DNA from: UBA10161 sp038891035
Lineage (GTDB): Archaea; Micrarchaeota; Micrarchaeia; Anstonellales; Anstonellaceae
Length of the DNA stretch: 64,000 bases
NCBI GenBank assembly: GCA_038891035.1
Contig: JAWAEW010000003.1
Location: 21,854-85,853, forward strand
Direction of reading: 5' to 3'
Of the stretch, positions 52,395 to 61,460 are shown in pieces (position 1 is the first letter of the stretch; the number at the start of each line of letters is the position of its first letter). The notes beneath the pieces are model-generated. The model saw only the letters and a list, made by a program, of their open reading frames with translations. It was not told the origin of the DNA and searched no databases. The position numbers and the translations under genes were made by a program.

Positions 52395-53558
52395 ATGAAA
52401 AAACCAAAATGGATGGATACAACTGTGGTTGGCGCAGGGGCAACCAGTTTCCTTTCTGACATGAGCCATGAAGCAGTCAGCGCTATGCTTCCTGCCTTGC
52501 TTGCGCTTCTTGGCGCCCCTACCTATGCCCTTGGAATAATAGAGGGAGTAAGCGATGGGGCCTCCAGCTTTGCAAAGCTTTTATCCGGATATTTTGCAGA
52601 CAAAATAGGGAAAAGGAAAGAAATTGCAACTGCTGGGTATGTTGCAACTGGGTTTTTTCCTGCAATCCTTGCATTGGCAAACTCCTGGCCAGTGGTTCTT
52701 TTAGGAAGGGTGTTTGGGTGGCTGGGAAGAGGGATACGTGGTCCACCAAGGGATGCAATCCTAGTAAGCTCAATCCAAAAAAAGGACTTGGGGAAAGTGT
52801 TCGGATTCCATCGTGCAGCAGACACCTGGGGCGCAGTCGCAGGCCCTGTGATAGCGTTCTTCCTGCTTGGCTGGTTTGCGCTAAAGGAGGTGATTTGGCT
52901 TGCAGTGCTTCCCGGGGTTGCAGCTGCTGCAATATTTTGGGCTTTTGTAAATGAGAAAAAAAGAAATGTGCTCAAAACCGGTTTTGCTTTTGCTGGTTTC
53001 AACATACCTAAGCAATTCAAGAAATTTACAGCTGCAGTGCTTGCTTTTGGCATGGCGGACTTTTCCCACACCATGCTTATCGCATTTGCAATCGCAAGCC
53101 TCTCGCCTACTTTTGGGCTGGAAGCTGCCTCTGCTGCAGGCATTGGACTTTACACCATCAGAAATGCAGTGTATGCACTTGCATGCTTCCCGGTTGGGAT
53201 ATTGGGGGACAAATTTGGCAGGAAGAAAGTCCTTGCGGCAGGATATGCAGCAGCAATCCTAATGTTTTTGGGATTTGCATTTGCACAGCCAAACATGGCT
53301 GCTTATATTCTGCTTTTTTCCCTTGCAGGTGTGGTGATTGCTGTACAGGATACTCTTGAAAGCGCAATTGTAGGGGAGTTGGTTCCAGAAAAGGAAAGAA
53401 GCTTTGGCTTTGGCATACTTGCTGCTGCAAATGGAGTGGGGGATTTCGTCTCCAGTTTTGTAGTGGGAATAATTTGGTCGGTTGCAGGATTTTCTGCTGG
53501 GTTTGCATTTTCTGCTGTAGTTGGAACGCTTGGCTTAGCTTTACTTTTGAAGGAATAA
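52395..53558 (+). CDS. Major facilitator superfamily transporter
   Basis: 387 residues with about 12 hydrophobic segments. The first loop has T-S-F-L-S-D-M-S-H-E-A-V and the helix 2-3 loop G-Y-F-A-D-K-I-G-K-R-K, the MFS G-x-x-x-D-x-x-G-R/K-K/R signature; the second half repeats it as G-D-K-F-G-R-K-K. Transported substrate is unknown; the close relation of this subgroup to metal or drug exporters and the neighbouring copper genes are only suggestive. TATA-like ATAAATATAG lies about 25 bases before ATG 52395. Confidence 0.78.
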   Translation: MKKPKWMDTTVVGAGATSFLSDMSHEAVSAMLPALLALLGAPTYALGIIEGVSDGASSFAKLLSGYFADKIGKRKEIATAGYVATGFFPAILALANSWPVVLLGRVFGWLGRGIRGPPRDAILVSSIQKKDLGKVFGFHRAADTWGAVAGPVIAFFLLGWFALKEVIWLAVLPGVAAAAIFWAFVNEKKRNVLKTGFAFAGFNIPKQFKKFTAAVLAFGMADFSHTMLIAFAIASLSPTFGLEAASAAGIGLYTIRNAVYALACFPVGILGDKFGRKKVLAAGYAAAILMFLGFAFAQPNMAAYILLFSLAGVVIAVQDTLESAIVGELVPEKERSFGFGILAAANGVGDFVSSFVVGIIWSVAGFSAGFAFSAVVGTLGLALLLKE

Positions 53559-53592
53559 TGCCAACCTTCAGCTTCAAAGACAAAAAAGAAGA

Positions 53593-54111
53593 TTATTTGA
53601 GCAGTACAAGATTTGCCATCCCGCGCCTTTTTCTTTCAATGATTCCTTTTTGCTCTAACTTATCTAAGAGGCGTGTAACTTTGACCTTTGAGTAGCCAAG
53701 TTTATTTTTTATATCAGACTGAAATACTGAGCCATCATTTTCCTTAAGGATATCTATTATCCTTTTTTCTTCAAGGCTCAAGGCAGAAATATCAATTGAG
53801 TTTGAGACCTTTTTCCCGCTTGAGCTTAGAGGTTGGACTTTTGAGTTGAAGGCTGGCATATCTGCGGGCTCTTTTTTGGAATATGCCTGATAAAGAAGCC
53901 AAGCTGCAATCATAAGGATAAACATGAGAAAAAGAATGATCAAATTCTGGGTTTCAACAATCTTTTCGTGAGGGCAAAAATCGCCCATATCCGTGCATGT
54001 GCTAGATGCAAGCTCACTTAGAGTTCTGTGGTAGAAAAAAATGATGGCTGAAAAAAAGATGAAAATGAGCGCAACCAGTAATGCGTAATTCTTATTTTGT
54101 GCAAGATGCAT
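53593..54111 (-). CDS. Membrane-anchored winged-helix regulator
   Basis: 172 residues: two hydrophobic helices (about 10-27 and 58-76) flank a short exported loop with two Cys (S-T-C-T-D-M-G-D-F-C-P), then a cytoplasmic winged helix from about 107 (S-L-E-E-K-R-I-I-D-I-L, S-D-I-K-N-K-L-G-Y-S-K-V-K-V-T-R-L-L-D-K-L-E-Q-K-G-I-I-E-R). The paired Cys outside and the DNA-binding domain inside suggest a one-component sensor, perhaps of metal or redox (inference). It is divergent from the copper genes, with a palindrome between them. Confidence 0.8.
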   Translation of the reverse strand: MHLAQNKNYALLVALIFIFFSAIIFFYHRTLSELASSTCTDMGDFCPHEKIVETQNLIILFLMFILMIAAWLLYQAYSKKEPADMPAFNSKVQPLSSSGKKVSNSIDISALSLEEKRIIDILKENDGSVFQSDIKNKLGYSKVKVTRLLDKLEQKGIIERKRRGMANLVLLK

Positions 54112-54124
54112 AAAAACCCCCTGC

Positions 54125-54138
54125 TGAAACTAGTTTCA
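54125..54138. promoter_or_regulatory. 14-bp perfect palindrome, candidate operator
   Basis: TGAAACTAGTTTCA is identical on both strands and lies 14 bases upstream of the wHTH gene start and between it and the copper genes. A further half site GTTTCA lies near 54158. It is well placed for autoregulation and control of the cluster. Confidence 0.55.
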
Positions 54139-54200
54139 TAACTACTTATTTAAAGCGTTTCACTTTTGGCTTAGTAAAAACCCGTAAGGCGGTGGTCAGG

Positions 54201-54401
54201 ATGGAAAAAGTAAGCCTGAATGTTAAAGGGATGCATTGTCGTTCATGTGAACGGCTGCTTCGGTCTGCGATCGAGTCTATCAAGGGAGTGGAGTCTGTAA
54301 CTGCAGACGCCAAAAGAGGAAGGGTAGAAGTGGAAGGGAAAAACTTTGACATAAACCAAGTGAAAAAAGAGATTGAAAAGAATGGCTACAAAATAGAATA
54401 A
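54201..54401 (+). CDS. HMA-domain copper chaperone
   Basis: 66 residues from ATG 54201 behind GGTGGT. A complete heavy-metal-associated domain with the metal site G-M-H-C-R-S-C (Cys13, Cys16), beta-alpha-beta-beta-alpha-beta order, and the end K-N-G-Y-K-I. The usual role is to bind Cu(I) and pass it to a P-type ATPase; CopA is four genes downstream in the same direction. Confidence 0.88.
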   Translation: MEKVSLNVKGMHCRSCERLLRSAIESIKGVESVTADAKRGRVEVEGKNFDINQVKKEIEKNGYKIE

Positions 54402-54411
54402 GGGATTGTAT

Positions 54412-55176
54412 ATGGCTCAAGAAACAAATTCTGAAAACAAAGAAGCAGTGCAAAAAAGCAGCATACTATCATTTGAAGAGGAATTTTTGGAATTCTTATC
54501 GGCCCTGGTGAGTGGCAAGCCCAAGCTGTTGCTAGAAAGGGAAATACTAAAAACATCGGTATTGGTGGCTACATTTTTGGTTTTGGTAATCACTGGATTT
54601 GGAATTGTTGTTGGTGGTGAGCCTGATTTTGTTTTGAGCCAGCGATACCACTTTCTAATTTATACAGTTATTGCCTCTGTTGCTTTGAGTGCTACTGTTG
54701 CTTACTATAAAATGTACAAAACTGAATTTACTTGCATGGAAGGGATGATGATCGGCATGACCATAGGGATGGTGGGCGGTTTTCTCTTTGGGGGAATAAT
54801 AGGTGCAACGAATGGAATGTTTGTTGGAAGCGTTATTGGCATGCTTGTTGGCATAGGTTTGGGTGTTTATTGCGGAAAATGCTGTGGGATAATGGGTGTG
54901 ATGGAAGGCATAATGGCAGGTCTTATGGGAGGCACTATGGGAGCAATGATAAGCATAATGATGATTTATGATAATCTGGCTTTCTTCATGCCACTGCTTA
55001 TAGTGATATGTATTACAATACTTGCAGGTTTGGGATATATGATATATACTTCGGTCCACAAAAGAGAAACGAAAACCTCTTTTTCTTTCATTGATATACT
55101 GAAGCTTACGTTTCTCCTTTGTGTTATATCAGTTTTGGTGATCATGTTTGGGCCAAGAGGCCCACTTACTGTATAG
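54412..55176 (+). CDS. Met/Gly-rich multi-helix membrane protein in copper cluster
   Basis: 254 residues from ATG 54412 (TTG 54406 possible). Cytoplasmic acidic N-terminus, then about six helices. The middle (residues about 110-185) is strikingly rich in Met and Gly with the stretches M-M-I-G-M-T-I-G-M-V-G-G and G-V-C-type C-G-K-C-C-G, the thioether and thiol composition of copper-transport membrane segments. No known family named with confidence. Position between the chaperone and the cupredoxin suggests copper uptake, storage or export. Confidence 0.65.
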   Translation: MAQETNSENKEAVQKSSILSFEEEFLEFLSALVSGKPKLLLEREILKTSVLVATFLVLVITGFGIVVGGEPDFVLSQRYHFLIYTVIASVALSATVAYYKMYKTEFTCMEGMMIGMTIGMVGGFLFGGIIGATNGMFVGSVIGMLVGIGLGVYCGKCCGIMGVMEGIMAGLMGGTMGAMISIMMIYDNLAFFMPLLIVICITILAGLGYMIYTSVHKRETKTSFSFIDILKLTFLLCVISVLVIMFGPRGPLTV

Positions 55177-55187
55177 AGGTGTTTAAG

Positions 55188-55790
55188 TTGAGAGAGGCGG
55201 AAACTTTTGAAAACAAAAAAGTTCGCGGTGGCTTAGATGCCAAGAAGGTATTTTTTGGGCTTTTGATTTTTTCAATTGCAGGCCTTGGGGTCGTATCTAC
55301 AAGCCTTTTTGGCGACCAGCAGGATAGCCTGAAGCTGCAAGGTGGTAGGAATTTTGGCTCAAGCCAAAAAGGAAAGATGGCTGACAGTCTTAAGCCTTCT
55401 TTGCCAAGTAAAGAAATCCAAGAGATAAGGATGACGGTAAGAGGAAACACGTATTATCCTTACCCGATAATAGTGAAAAAAGGAGTTCCAGTAAAGATAA
55501 TCGGAGAATTAAGCGAAATACCGGGATGCTCAAGAAGCATTGTAATTCCTGAATTTAATATTCGAAAGACACTTCGGCCAGGAGACAATGTTATAGAGTT
55601 CTTGCCAACTAGAGAGGGAAGCTTTAGGTTTGCGTGTTCGATGGGCATGTATTTTGGTCAAATAATAGTCACTGATGCAGAAAATCCAACTACAGACCAA
55701 GCAATTCAAGATCCGTCAGCTGTGCTGCCTGAAAAACAATCTGGGAGTGCATGCGGTGTAGGCAGCTGCGGGTGCAACTGCGGAAGCTAA
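55188..55790 (+). CDS. Membrane-anchored cupredoxin-like protein with Cys-rich tail
   Basis: About 200 residues from TTG 55188 behind GAGGTG. A membrane segment (about 20-40) is followed by a cupredoxin-type beta domain (Y-Y-P-Y-P-I-I-V-K-K-G-V-P-V-K-I) with candidate ligands Cys in P-G-C-S-R-S and Cys/Met in F-A-C-S-M-G-M, and ends S-A-C-G-V-G-S-C-G-C-N-C-G-S, four Cys that could bind Cu(I). The frame is open upstream into the previous gene but that part is not coding. Exported copper-binding role is inferred. Confidence 0.8.
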   Translation: MREAETFENKKVRGGLDAKKVFFGLLIFSIAGLGVVSTSLFGDQQDSLKLQGGRNFGSSQKGKMADSLKPSLPSKEIQEIRMTVRGNTYYPYPIIVKKGVPVKIIGELSEIPGCSRSIVIPEFNIRKTLRPGDNVIEFLPTREGSFRFACSMGMYFGQIIVTDAENPTTDQAIQDPSAVLPEKQSGSACGVGSCGCNCGS

Positions 55791-55805
55791 GTTAGGGGGA
55801 GCAGT

Positions 55806-57968
55806 GTGAGAAAGGATGATTTTACAATATTTGGCATGCATTGTGCAAGTTGCGCCAGCCTCATAAACAAGGAGATATCCAGATTGGATGGAGTAAAATC
55901 TGTAAATGTTAATTATGCAGCAAAAAGAATGCAAGTAGAGTACGACGAAAAAAGAGTGCCTCCCACGGCAATCATAAAGAGGATAGAGGAACTGGGATAC
56001 AAGACGTCTTTGGGATTTGACTATGAGCGAGAAAAGAAGCAAAGGGAGGAGGAAATAAAAGAGCTAAAGATGAAATTCCTTGCCAGCGCAGCTCTTTCAT
56101 TTCCTACACTAATTCTTGGGATGTTTTTGATGGACTTCCCCTATAGGCTCCAGCTGCTTTTTATTTTTGCAACGCCGGTGCAGTTTATCATTGGCAGAAG
56201 CTTTTATGAAAATGCAATTGCTGCTGCACGCAACCGCACCGCCTCAATGGACACGCTGATAGCCATAGGCACAACTGCAGCTTATCTTTTTTCAGTTGCA
56301 GCCCTGTTTGGGTTTGTAGAGGACCAGTATTTTGAAGTTTCTGCAACCCTCATAACCCTTGTTATACTTGGTAGGTACCTTGAGGCGATTGCAAAGGGGA
56401 AGACCAGTGAAGCGATACGCAAACTCATGGACCTTTCTCCAAAAACTGCGTGCGTAATAAGGAATGGGAAGGAAGTCAGGATTCAAACTTCTGAAGTGTT
56501 GGTTGGCGACCGCGTCCTTGTGAAGCCTGGAGAAAGGATTCCTGCAGATGGGATAGTAATTGAAGGCAACTCATGGGTTGATGAATCCTTAATCACCGGA
56601 GAAGCAATGCCCGTAGAAAAAACTAAAGGAAGCAAGGTAATAGCAGGTAGTATAAACAAACATGGCACATTCGTTTTCAAAGCGACCAATGTTGGGAGAG
56701 AAACTGTACTTGCACAAATTGTGCGCTTAGTAGAGGAGGCCCAAGGAAGCAAAGCTCCTATTCAGAGATTTGCAGACAAGGTAAGTGCTTATTTTGTGCC
56801 TGCAGTTATATTGATTGCAACTGCCACCTTTGCTTACTGGTATTTTTTTGCTGCTGAAGAGATTTCATTTGCCCTCATATTGGCAACTTCAGTGCTTGTC
56901 ATAGCGTGCCCGTGTGCTCTTGGACTGGCAACTCCAACTGCTATAATGGTTGGGACAGGGGTTGGGGCCCAGAAGGGAATTTTAATAAAGAATGCAGAAG
57001 CGCTTGAAAATATGCACAAGATAAATGCAATTATCTTTGACAAGACTGGGACAATAACAGAAGGAAAGCCGCGCGTGGCAGACATAGCTTCCATTTCTGG
57101 TATTCCTGAAAGCAAGCTTCTCTCCATTGCTGCATCCATTGAAAAGCTATCTGAGCATCCGCTTGCAGAAGCAATAGTAAATGAAGGAAAAGCAAAAGGG
57201 GTACCTATCATGAAGGTTACAAAATTCCAATCAATCACAGGACATGGAGTAAAGGGAAAGATAGGCTCATCAATATATATTATAGGAAACGCTGCTATGT
57301 TTGGTAGGATAGGCAAAAAGGAATTGTTGCTGGCAAAAAAATTTGAAGACGAAGGTAAGACTGTGATGTTCGTAGGGAAAGGTAGAACTCCGATAGGGCT
57401 AATAACCGTGGTGGACAACATAAAGGAGAATGCAAAACAGGCAGTTGATGAATTGCGCAAAATTGGAATTGAAAGCTACCTTGTTACAGGTGACAACGAA
57501 AGAACGGCACAGGCGATTGCAAGAAAAGCAGGGATTTCAAAAGTTTTTGCACGCGTGCTTCCAAACCAGAAGGCAGAGCATGTGAAAAGGCTGGTTGCAG
57601 AAGGCAAGACCGTAGCAATGGTTGGCGACGGTATAAATGATGCTCCTGCTTTAGCAGCCGCACATGTTGGGATCGTGATGGGTTCTGGAACAGATGTCGC
57701 AATGGAGGCAGGCAATGTGGTGCTTATGCGCTCAGACCTATTGGATGTGGTTCGCGCAATAAAGCTTGGCAAAGCGACGATGAAGAAGATAAAGCAGAAT
57801 ATGTTTTGGTCTATGATTTACAACATATTAGGAATCCCAATTGCCGCGGGGGTATTTTATTCGAGCTTTGGGTGGCTGCTTTCTCCGATAATTGCAGGTA
57901 GCGCAATGGCCTTTTCAAGCGTCTCGGTTGTAACAAATGCTCTTACCCTTAAATGGGAAAAAATATAG
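55806..57968 (+). CDS. copA: Copper-translocating P1B-type ATPase
   Basis: 720 residues. N-terminal HMA domain with G-M-H-C-A-S-C (Cys13, Cys16), eight membrane helices, metal site C-P-C at 368-370, phosphorylated Asp412 in D-K-T-G-T, T-G-E-A actuator segment, S-E-H-P-L class signature, G-D-G-I-N-D hinge, and the N-x6-Y/M-x2-S type residues of P1B-1 in the last helices (Y-N-I-L-G, M-A-F-S-S). Exports Cu(I) at ATP cost. GTG start 55806 follows GGGGAG. Last gene of the copper run. Confidence 0.95.
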   Translation: MRKDDFTIFGMHCASCASLINKEISRLDGVKSVNVNYAAKRMQVEYDEKRVPPTAIIKRIEELGYKTSLGFDYEREKKQREEEIKELKMKFLASAALSFPTLILGMFLMDFPYRLQLLFIFATPVQFIIGRSFYENAIAAARNRTASMDTLIAIGTTAAYLFSVAALFGFVEDQYFEVSATLITLVILGRYLEAIAKGKTSEAIRKLMDLSPKTACVIRNGKEVRIQTSEVLVGDRVLVKPGERIPADGIVIEGNSWVDESLITGEAMPVEKTKGSKVIAGSINKHGTFVFKATNVGRETVLAQIVRLVEEAQGSKAPIQRFADKVSAYFVPAVILIATATFAYWYFFAAEEISFALILATSVLVIACPCALGLATPTAIMVGTGVGAQKGILIKNAEALENMHKINAIIFDKTGTITEGKPRVADIASISGIPESKLLSIAASIEKLSEHPLAEAIVNEGKAKGVPIMKVTKFQSITGHGVKGKIGSSIYIIGNAAMFGRIGKKELLLAKKFEDEGKTVMFVGKGRTPIGLITVVDNIKENAKQAVDELRKIGIESYLVTGDNERTAQAIARKAGISKVFARVLPNQKAEHVKRLVAEGKTVAMVGDGINDAPALAAAHVGIVMGSGTDVAMEAGNVVLMRSDLLDVVRAIKLGKATMKKIKQNMFWSMIYNILGIPIAAGVFYSSFGWLLSPIIAGSAMAFSSVSVVTNALTLKWEKI

Positions 57969-58019
57969 CTCATGGCAAAGCAAACAGCAGAGGCTTAGCT
58001 ATGAAAGCTTTGACAAATT

Positions 58020-59240
58020 TTACTGTTCTACATCCACTGAAAGCAGCCTCAGCGACTCTACTTTGCCTTCTATGGACTCTCCTGTATGAATCAATCGGGA
58101 AGTTGCCTGGCAGGAAAACTGAACTGAAATTACTGAGAATGTTATACCTGCGTAAATGTCGTCTAATCTGCATTCTGCTCCATCAAAGCTGAATTTGCTA
58201 CCTTTTCTTACTGTGAATTTATTCACTTTGCCATTTTTCTCCTCAACTTCGAAAGTTGCTTTGAAAGTAGCAGAGGAGAGAATATCGACAAATTGCACTG
58301 AAACGCCACTTAGTTGCTTGATTTCTCCGATGTGCAAATTGTTACTTTCACCCTGAATTGATGCCAACAGCTGGTTTGCAGCCAAAGTGTAGTCCACATC
58401 AAGCCTTTCCACCTTGAATATTTTTCCGTCTTTTAGGCGTGCAACTTCCCCTTGAGGAAGCACCACAAGCTGGGAAGCTCCATCTGGATAAGAAACAATC
58501 ACGTATGCTCTCTCTTTCTTGGAAGAAGAAACAGGAGTAGGAAGGATAAGCTCTTGCTTTAAAGTAGAAGTTGGCTTGTCTTCATCTAATGCCACATCGA
58601 TTATGATGGTTGCATCATTGAATAGCACCTTCCCAGCAAGGAAGCGGAAGTAATTGCCGTCCTTGTAAAGTGTGATGAATTTTTGCTTAGTTGATTTTCC
58701 ATAAAGTATGTCTGCAAGCAGGTAGGAAGAGCCTGCAATTGAAACAATAGAGCCAACCTTAAGGTTGTTGTATTCTTGTATCACTCTTCCTTGCGCATCG
58801 ACCGCCCGAAGTTGGACAGACAATTTTGAAGGCTTCTCCAAAATGTCAAATGAGCCACTCAAGCCTGCAAACTCTTTTTGTCCGGCAAAGATAGTGTACA
58901 GTTGATCATTTATGACAAGCTTTGCATAATCAGGATCGCCTGATGTTATATAATTGAGGATTGCTTTTGTGCCAGTGCTCAAATTCGCCTGCTGCCCGGG
59001 AAGCAGCACCTCAAAATCCCGACCACCACCTATGTAATCTATTATCAGCAAAGCTCGCAATTCATCTGGTGGCAAAATTGGTTGGGGGGTCGGCCTTGAA
59101 GCAGTACTATCTGACAAAGAGAGGTTTTCAATTTTGACAGGCTTACCTTGCTGCTCAGCGTACTGTTGCGGCTGAGAAGTACAACCAAAAAACAATAGCA
59201 ATCCAAACAATCCGAAAATAGCCAGTTTTGATGAACCCAT
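58020..59240 (-). CDS. Lipoprotein with repeated beta-rich units
   Basis: 406 residues from ATG 59240 behind AGGTGA. Signal peptide with lipobox-like L-F-F-G-C at about 15-19, then a Gln/Pro/Ser-rich linker. The body holds three related units, each with an LP-G-type turn and hydrophobic strands (F-E-V-L-L-P-G-Q, Q-L-V-V-L-P-Q-G, K-F-T-V-R-K-G), resembling repeats of archaeal S-layer or surface proteins. No enzyme motif; anchored outside the membrane. Convergent with copA, 51-base gap. Confidence 0.7.
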   Translation of the reverse strand: MGSSKLAIFGLFGLLLFFGCTSQPQQYAEQQGKPVKIENLSLSDSTASRPTPQPILPPDELRALLIIDYIGGGRDFEVLLPGQQANLSTGTKAILNYITSGDPDYAKLVINDQLYTIFAGQKEFAGLSGSFDILEKPSKLSVQLRAVDAQGRVIQEYNNLKVGSIVSIAGSSYLLADILYGKSTKQKFITLYKDGNYFRFLAGKVLFNDATIIIDVALDEDKPTSTLKQELILPTPVSSSKKERAYVIVSYPDGASQLVVLPQGEVARLKDGKIFKVERLDVDYTLAANQLLASIQGESNNLHIGEIKQLSGVSVQFVDILSSATFKATFEVEEKNGKVNKFTVRKGSKFSFDGAECRLDDIYAGITFSVISVQFSCQATSRLIHTGESIEGKVESLRLLSVDVEQ

Positions 59241-59302
59241 GTATTCACCTTTACATCTAACAACACACATCAATATATTTGTTGTGAAATATAGGTTGAG
59301 GC

Positions 59303-59506
59303 ATGACTGGCAGCCTAAAAGTAGCTGTGCCTATGGCCATTGCTTTTGGGGCATTTGCCTGGATTTTAGTGTTTGTTGAAACATACAGGCATTTCCCTAA
59401 GATGGAGAAGGCAAAAAGGATTGAGTACAGCGCAAAGCAGGCCACCATTCTTGTTGCCTTTTTAGTTGCTGCGGTTTTGGCTTCCTTGCTAATTTTGCAA
59501 CTCTGA
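59303..59506 (+). CDS. Small two-helix membrane protein, unknown
   Basis: 67 residues with two hydrophobic helices (about 6-25 and 47-66) joined by a basic loop with R-H-F-P-K-M-E-K-A-K. ATG 59303 follows a GAGG site. No family recognised. It sits alone between the lipoprotein and a coiled-coil gene. Confidence 0.55.
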   Translation: MTGSLKVAVPMAIAFGAFAWILVFVETYRHFPKMEKAKRIEYSAKQATILVAFLVAAVLASLLILQL

Positions 59507-59600
59507 AAGTAGATGAAGTCTCCTTCTTTGTCCTAGATTTATGTGTTAGGAAATGAAAATACATGTATATTTAAAAACCTTTTTATACATAAAAAACCAC

Positions 59601-60704
59601 ATGGGTGGACATATGGAACAAAAAAATAAGGAGAAAAATATTTATAGTGAAAAAAAAGATGGTTCGACTGGCTTGAAGCTCTTTTTTAGATATTTTCGAA
59701 GCTCCGGGGCGATGCCTGAAAGGTTTGAAAACTCTGTCTACGAAGAACTTTTGAAATATTACGGCAAAAGCTGTGAAATACAATCCGAAAAAGACGCTGT
59801 TTCTGCAAGAAAAGAGATGATCGAAGTGCTCAAACCTAATGTAGAAATGGAAATCAAATATGTTAATTCCTTAGTTTGTAAAATTGAACAGATCGGTAAA
59901 GATCTTGAGCAACTCAGAACAGAACTGGATGATCTTGAAAAAGAGGTAGAAAGAAATATTGAAATAAGAAAAAGCAAAGTTGACAGAGCTCTATCTTGGA
60001 TAAAAACAAAGCTCGCTGTTGGCATAGTGAATAAAAATTCTGATGAAGCAGTACTACTGACTCATTTGCTAAGAGAAGCAGAAAATGCAGTAAAACAAGG
60101 CGGATTCTATCCTCCTATGTTGAGATTCGCAATTGAAAAGAAGAATAAATATTACTTAGTAAAAAATAACGACTATCTTGAACAGCTAAACCTCCTGATA
60201 CTTGAATATGAACTTGAACAAGCGCAATTAAATATCCTATACGACCTGAAAAACTCTATTTTGAAGAATAAGGAGATGATCGATTCTCTTCAAAATGTCT
60301 GGTTGAAGCCGGAAAAAAAAGAGAAGCTATCTAAATTGAGCGCAGATATGATTCTCGAAGAGCCTGAAAGATACAAGCTGGTGGAACTATCTGAAGCTAC
60401 GAAAAAAACGATGTCAGCAGTATCAGTAATTTCAGCGTACATTAGCGACACACGCACCCTTATAGATTCACTTGAAAGAACAAATAGAACATATGATGCT
60501 AAGCTTGCTGATGAGTACGGATACTACGTCAAGACGAACAATGACCATCAAACTGCAAATGAAAAAACAAGAGATATAATAATCCAAATGCTTCAGACTT
60601 GGTACTATCAAAATCAAGAACTCCAGCAAAATATTGAAAAAATTATACAAATACTCCAAGAGAACGTAGCTTCATATAATCGCAGAATTGAAGAGCTTAT
60701 GTAA
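59601..60704 (+). CDS. Coiled-coil protein, unknown function
   Basis: About 367 residues from ATG 59601, or 363 from ATG 59613 which has GGGTGG four bases before it. Long charged helices dominate (residues about 60-130 and 190-360, many I/L-x-x-x-K/E heptads), with no signal peptide or enzyme motif. Possible roles include structural or partition-type scaffolds, but I do not recognise it. TATA-like TTTTTATACAT is about 25 bases before ATG 59601. Confidence 0.6.
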   Translation: MGGHMEQKNKEKNIYSEKKDGSTGLKLFFRYFRSSGAMPERFENSVYEELLKYYGKSCEIQSEKDAVSARKEMIEVLKPNVEMEIKYVNSLVCKIEQIGKDLEQLRTELDDLEKEVERNIEIRKSKVDRALSWIKTKLAVGIVNKNSDEAVLLTHLLREAENAVKQGGFYPPMLRFAIEKKNKYYLVKNNDYLEQLNLLILEYELEQAQLNILYDLKNSILKNKEMIDSLQNVWLKPEKKEKLSKLSADMILEEPERYKLVELSEATKKTMSAVSVISAYISDTRTLIDSLERTNRTYDAKLADEYGYYVKTNNDHQTANEKTRDIIIQMLQTWYYQNQELQQNIEKIIQILQENVASYNRRIEELM

Positions 60705-61220
60705 AATTAAAGCCATCCAAACATTAAGCAGCACAAAAACTAACTCTTTCTTTCTTTTTTCTTTTAGGATAAACGTTTCAGGTAGAGAACTTTCTTGAAA
60801 AAGCTTTTGACAAATTGTTGTGAGCCTACTCGACAAGGGAGTCTGCGCGCTTCTTCTCAAGGCGGTAAAACGAGCGGAGTGGAACCACTGCTCTACTCTA
60901 ATGCCTCAAGAGCTCTAAACCATTGGTATTTTTAGGCACAAAAACGCCGAATTGGCGGGTGCTTAGAGACGTAGGTTAAGTGCAGGGGGAGCAAGGCAAA
61001 ACCACGCCTCAAAGCAGAACCCATTCAGAAATTCCCTTTAACGCACTACCGTGTCGTATTAGACATTTATAAGCACTGCACTGGTTTAGCTTCCGAGACG
61101 AGGGTGGAGTCGTTGATTGACTGAGATTAAAAAGCGAAGGAGAGACGGCGCGTTTCCGCGGAAAAGTTTTACCAATTGTTTCTTTGAGCCTTTGTATATA
61201 TACCTAAAAACCGCCGCGAT
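60705..61220. other. 516-base region without recognised genes
   Basis: No open frame of credible length. Visible elements include short inverted repeats (AGTGG...CCACT near 60877-60888, CGCC...GGCG near 60946-60959), a T-rich tract at 60742-60764, and the TATA palindrome at 61194. I looked for tRNA, RNase P and SRP RNA signatures and found none. It marks the boundary with the differently composed Res region. Confidence 0.5.
61194..61203. promoter_or_regulatory. Palindromic TATA element in the gene-free region
   Basis: GTATATATAC is a perfect palindrome. Reading left it would start transcription near 61172 into the gene-free region; reading right it would run antisense to the small membrane gene. 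A non-coding RNA is possible. Confidence 0.35.
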
Positions 61221-61442
61221 TCAGACAAGTATTCGGACAATCCAGAGCGTCGGGTCTGGAGAGCCCCAGTCAATAAGCAGCCGAGCTAAGAACGCATAAG
61301 TTCCTGCTAACGATTGAACCGCCGCGTTATCGGGTGCCAGCTTGCTGAACTCGCCTAGCATAAGGGCTCCGAGGATAAGAACAATAACTAACGCGAAGAA
61401 GGCATAGATTTCTTTGCCAACTCCTGATAAATCGTTTCGCAT
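61221..61442 (-). CDS. Small membrane protein downstream of Res, unknown
   Basis: 73 residues from ATG 61442: one strong hydrophobic helix (about 13-31), a polar linker and a hydrophobic end. It follows the Res stop (61461) by 18 bases on the same strand and shares its richer CG composition, so it may be part of the same mobile locus. No family recognised. Confidence 0.45.
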   Translation of the reverse strand: MRNDLSGVGKEIYAFFALVIVLILGALMLGEFSKLAPDNAAVQSLAGTYAFLARLLIDWGSPDPTLWIVRILV

Positions 61443-61460
61443 TAGATATCAACCATTAAG

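Noticed and set aside
60705..61220. RNase P or SRP RNA
   Set aside because: No conserved core boxes on either strand.
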